A DNA stretch of 6,922 nucleotides from Chloroflexia bacterium (lineage in GTDB: Bacteria > Chloroflexota > Chloroflexia > Thermomicrobiales > UBA6265). The stretch covers positions 1 through 6,922 of the forward strand of contig JACCVC010000240.1 in NCBI GenBank assembly GCA_013698305.1. Reading direction: 5' to 3'. The notes beneath the pieces were generated by a model. The model was given only the letters and a program-made list of their open reading frames with translations. It ran no database searches and had not been told where the DNA came from. Shown here one piece after another: positions 5,128 through 6,922 of the stretch (position 1 is its first letter; each line of letters opens with the position of its first letter). The translations under genes were made by a program, and so were the position numbers.

Positions 5128-6690
5128 TCACGGGCCCTCCCAGAACGTCAGCATCGCCGCTTCTAAACGAGCCTGACGCCGGATGCCCTCCTGATACGCA
5201 CGATTGTTGGCTGGATCCGGCTCGAATCGCCGTCGCACTGATGGCGAATCCGGCCGGATCGATGGCAGCGCGCCGATCACCTGCAACGCCGCGATTGCCG
5301 CACCCCGCGCGGACGCCTCGGCGTCCGCGTCCAGCGCCGACACTGGTTGCCCGAGTGTGTCCGCGATGATTGCCAGCCACAACGGCGATTGCAGCGCGGC
5401 ACCGCCGTTGACGAAGATATGATGCTCCGACGCGACGAACGGCTGCAATGCCTCGTAGATCGCCGCGAACCGGTACGCGGTCGCTTCAAGCGTCGCCCGA
5501 TAGATGTGGCTCCGGCGGGTGGCGAGCGTCACGCCCGCGAAGACGCCGGTGGCGTCGTCGTTCCAGCCCGGTGACCGTTCCCCGGCCAGCAACGGCAGGA
5601 TCGTCAGCCCGTGCCGGTCCGCGCCCACTTGCTCCGCCTCCGCCGTGACCACCTCGAAATCCCCACCGGCGAGCTTTCGGGCGAGCCAGCCAGTGACGTT
5701 GCCGCCATTGCTCAAGGCGCCGCCAGTGACCCGATGATCGCGGTCGAGGCGATACGACCAGATCCGGTCGCTGAGGCCGATTCGGGCAGTTTCGGCGTCG
5801 TCGGTGATCACGCGCATCGCGCCGGAGGTGCCGATCGTGATCGCGATCCGATCGGGTCCGACCGCGCCGGTGCCGACATTCGCCGCCGCGCCATCGCCGA
5901 TGGCGGGAAACCAGGGCACATCGCGAAGTTGCGGCCAGCGGGAGAACCAGTCCCGTAATAGTGGTGGCAGCGGCGCGTCCCGATCGACCAGTTCCGGCAA
6001 CCGCTCCGGTCCGAGGTCCAGCGCGTCGAGCAGCGGGGTGTGCCAGGTCGAATCGTCGATGCGCATCAGACCGGTGCCCGACGCCAACGAGATCGACGTC
6101 TGCCGAGACCCATGCAGACGCATGTCGACGAAGTCCGCAAAGGAGCACCAGGTCGTGGTGGTGGCGACCACATCAGGCTGCGTGCGCTCCAGCCAGAGAA
6201 GTTTGGCGGGCCAGTAGCTGCTGTGAAACCGGCATCCCGTCTCCTGATGGGTGCTGGCCCCTTCGAGCAGTGTATGCAGCGTATTGACGTCATTGCCGGA
6301 GCGGGTGTCTCCCCACATCAGCACCGGAGAGGTCGGGTGCAGGTCGGCACTCACGCCCATCAGGCTGTGCCAATAGGTTGACGTCGCCACCGCTCCGATG
6401 CCAACGGTATGATCGCCTGCGCGACCGAGCGCCCCATCTAAGCAGTCACACACGAGTTCGAACAGCGTGTCCGCATCGCCGAACCAGCCGCCATCAGTGG
6501 TGGTGTGGAGTCGGTAGGGGATTTGATGCTCGCTGCCCCTGATCTGGAACCCGCGCGCGTCGAACGTCAAGGCGCGGACCGACGAGGAGCCGATGTCGAT
6601 TGAAAGGGCGAGCGGCACGATCGCCTCTTGCCACGTTGTTTCGCCGTGGGTGTCCTGAGATGTCTGTTGCTCTCCCATTGCTGGACCCAC
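5128..6690 (-). CDS. FGGY-family carbohydrate kinase, probably gluconokinase-like
   Basis: A 520-residue ATP-dependent sugar kinase of the ASKHA fold. Phosphate-1 is SIDIGSSSVRALTFD (30-44), and MWGDTRS lies at 125-131. The catalytic aspartate is D266 in IGDGAAANVGTGA (264-276). Phosphate-2 is ITIGTSG (284-290), followed by GGALSNGGNVTGWL (323-336), LLAGERSPGWNDDATG (367-382) and FVNGGAALQSPLWLAIIADT (426-445). The GERSPGW and NGGNVTGWL segments resemble gluconokinases, which make 6-phosphogluconate, but xylulokinase or another FGGY specificity cannot be excluded. The start is uncertain: GTG at 6690 has GGAGG 11 nt upstream; ATG at 6678 has only weak GGTGGG; GTG at 6618 has AAGAGG 5 nt upstream and would give MPLALSIDIG, the commonest family start. 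It is divergent from cofE and upstream of the PIG-L gene. Confidence 0.9.
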   Translation of the reverse strand: MGPAMGEQQTSQDTHGETTWQEAIVPLALSIDIGSSSVRALTFDARGFQIRGSEHQIPYRLHTTTDGGWFGDADTLFELVCDCLDGALGRAGDHTVGIGAVATSTYWHSLMGVSADLHPTSPVLMWGDTRSGNDVNTLHTLLEGASTHQETGCRFHSSYWPAKLLWLERTQPDVVATTTTWCSFADFVDMRLHGSRQTSISLASGTGLMRIDDSTWHTPLLDALDLGPERLPELVDRDAPLPPLLRDWFSRWPQLRDVPWFPAIGDGAAANVGTGAVGPDRIAITIGTSGAMRVITDDAETARIGLSDRIWSYRLDRDHRVTGGALSNGGNVTGWLARKLAGGDFEVVTAEAEQVGADRHGLTILPLLAGERSPGWNDDATGVFAGVTLATRRSHIYRATLEATAYRFAAIYEALQPFVASEHHIFVNGGAALQSPLWLAIIADTLGQPVSALDADAEASARGAAIAALQVIGALPSIRPDSPSVRRRFEPDPANNRAYQEGIRRQARLEAAMLTFWEGP

Positions 6691-6846
6691 CGAATGTTGA
6701 ACCTCCGGGACGACACCAGGTCCGTCCCCTACAGATGAAAAGGCTCCCGTGATCGACCACCATGCCGTAGGATGATGCGAGCGATAGTCGAGCTCTTAGC
6801 TACAAGCAGTGTAGGTCAGGATTGACATGATGAGAGGAACTCACCG
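6691..6846. promoter_or_regulatory. Divergent intergenic region between the FGGY kinase and cofE
   Basis: These 156 bp must hold the promoters for both genes. They carry GGAGG (minus strand) for the kinase GTG start and GAGAGGA (6832-6838) for cofE. I could not identify a convincing paired -35/-10 box, an operator palindrome or a riboswitch. A TTGACA at 6822-6827 lies too close to the cofE start to act as its -35 box. Confidence 0.4.
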
Positions 6847-6922
6847 TTGAGCGACAGCGTTCCGATCACGATTATCCCGATCACGGGGTTGCCGGAGATC
6901 ACGCCCGGCGATCCGATCGGCA
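6847..6922 (+). CDS. cofE: Coenzyme F420-0:L-glutamate ligase (CofE/FbiB-type), N-terminal 25 codons only
   Basis: The TTG at 6847 has GAGAGGA 8 nt upstream and opens a frame running off the right edge. The ATGs at 6827 and 6830 are out of frame. The peptide MSDSVPITIIPITGLPEITP followed by GDPIG matches the characteristic beginning of CofE and of the N-terminal domain of actinobacterial FbiB (I-x-P-V-x-GLPE-x-x-PGD). The enzyme adds gamma-linked glutamates to F420-0 using GTP, the final step of coenzyme F420 synthesis. Only 25 residues are visible, so CofE alone cannot be told from an FbiB-like fusion. The assignment rests on a short but distinctive motif. Confidence 0.75.
   Translation, partial: MSDSVPITIIPITGLPEITPGDPIG

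Overview
The window looks like chromosomal DNA from a GC-rich bacterium. Three things point to Chloroflexota (Thermomicrobia-like) or, less likely, Actinobacteriota. The first is the start of a coenzyme F420 ligase gene (cofE). The second is an RNase J with a long Gln/Gly/Arg-rich N-terminal extension. The third is a set of short intergenic palindromes of a kind I associate with Chloroflexota. The assignment is an inference from gene content and style; no rRNA or other phylogenetic marker is present.

Layout, left to right. A VOC/PhnB-like protein on the minus strand (1-283) is cut by the left edge. Divergent from it, with a palindromic repeat between, is a ParD-type antitoxin gene starting at 498. 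Its 3' end appears frameshifted, so it misses its expected stop and runs into DNA where a ParE toxin would be expected. About 700 bp of decayed, probably non-coding DNA follows (791-1505). It holds a second ParD-like start and a short transposase-like fragment. The plus-strand RNase J gene (1506-3860) is intact, with a TTG start. A highly structured 157-bp inverted-repeat element (3882-4038) separates it from a convergent PIG-L (LmbE-type) deacetylase gene on the minus strand (4033-4929). The element also supplies that gene's stop codon. A second, unrelated 120-bp MITE-like inverted repeat (4989-5108) lies between the deacetylase and the upstream FGGY carbohydrate kinase, gluconokinase-like, on the same strand (5128-6690). 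Divergent from the kinase, the first 25 codons of cofE run off the right edge.

How the parts relate. The kinase and deacetylase are co-oriented and may form one sugar-related transcription unit interrupted by the repeat, but no shared pathway can be proven here. RNase J (RNA processing and decay) and CofE (F420 maturation) are housekeeping or cofactor functions with no obvious tie to their neighbours. The ParD locus looks like a decaying toxin-antitoxin module: antitoxin DNA-binding domain and candidate operator retained, toxin apparently gone.

I did not find a clear previously undescribed multi-gene system. The most interesting material is the broken ParD/ParE locus, the two unrelated intergenic repeat elements, and the low-complexity extension of RNase J. 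No tRNA, rRNA, CRISPR array, riboswitch or complete insertion sequence was seen.
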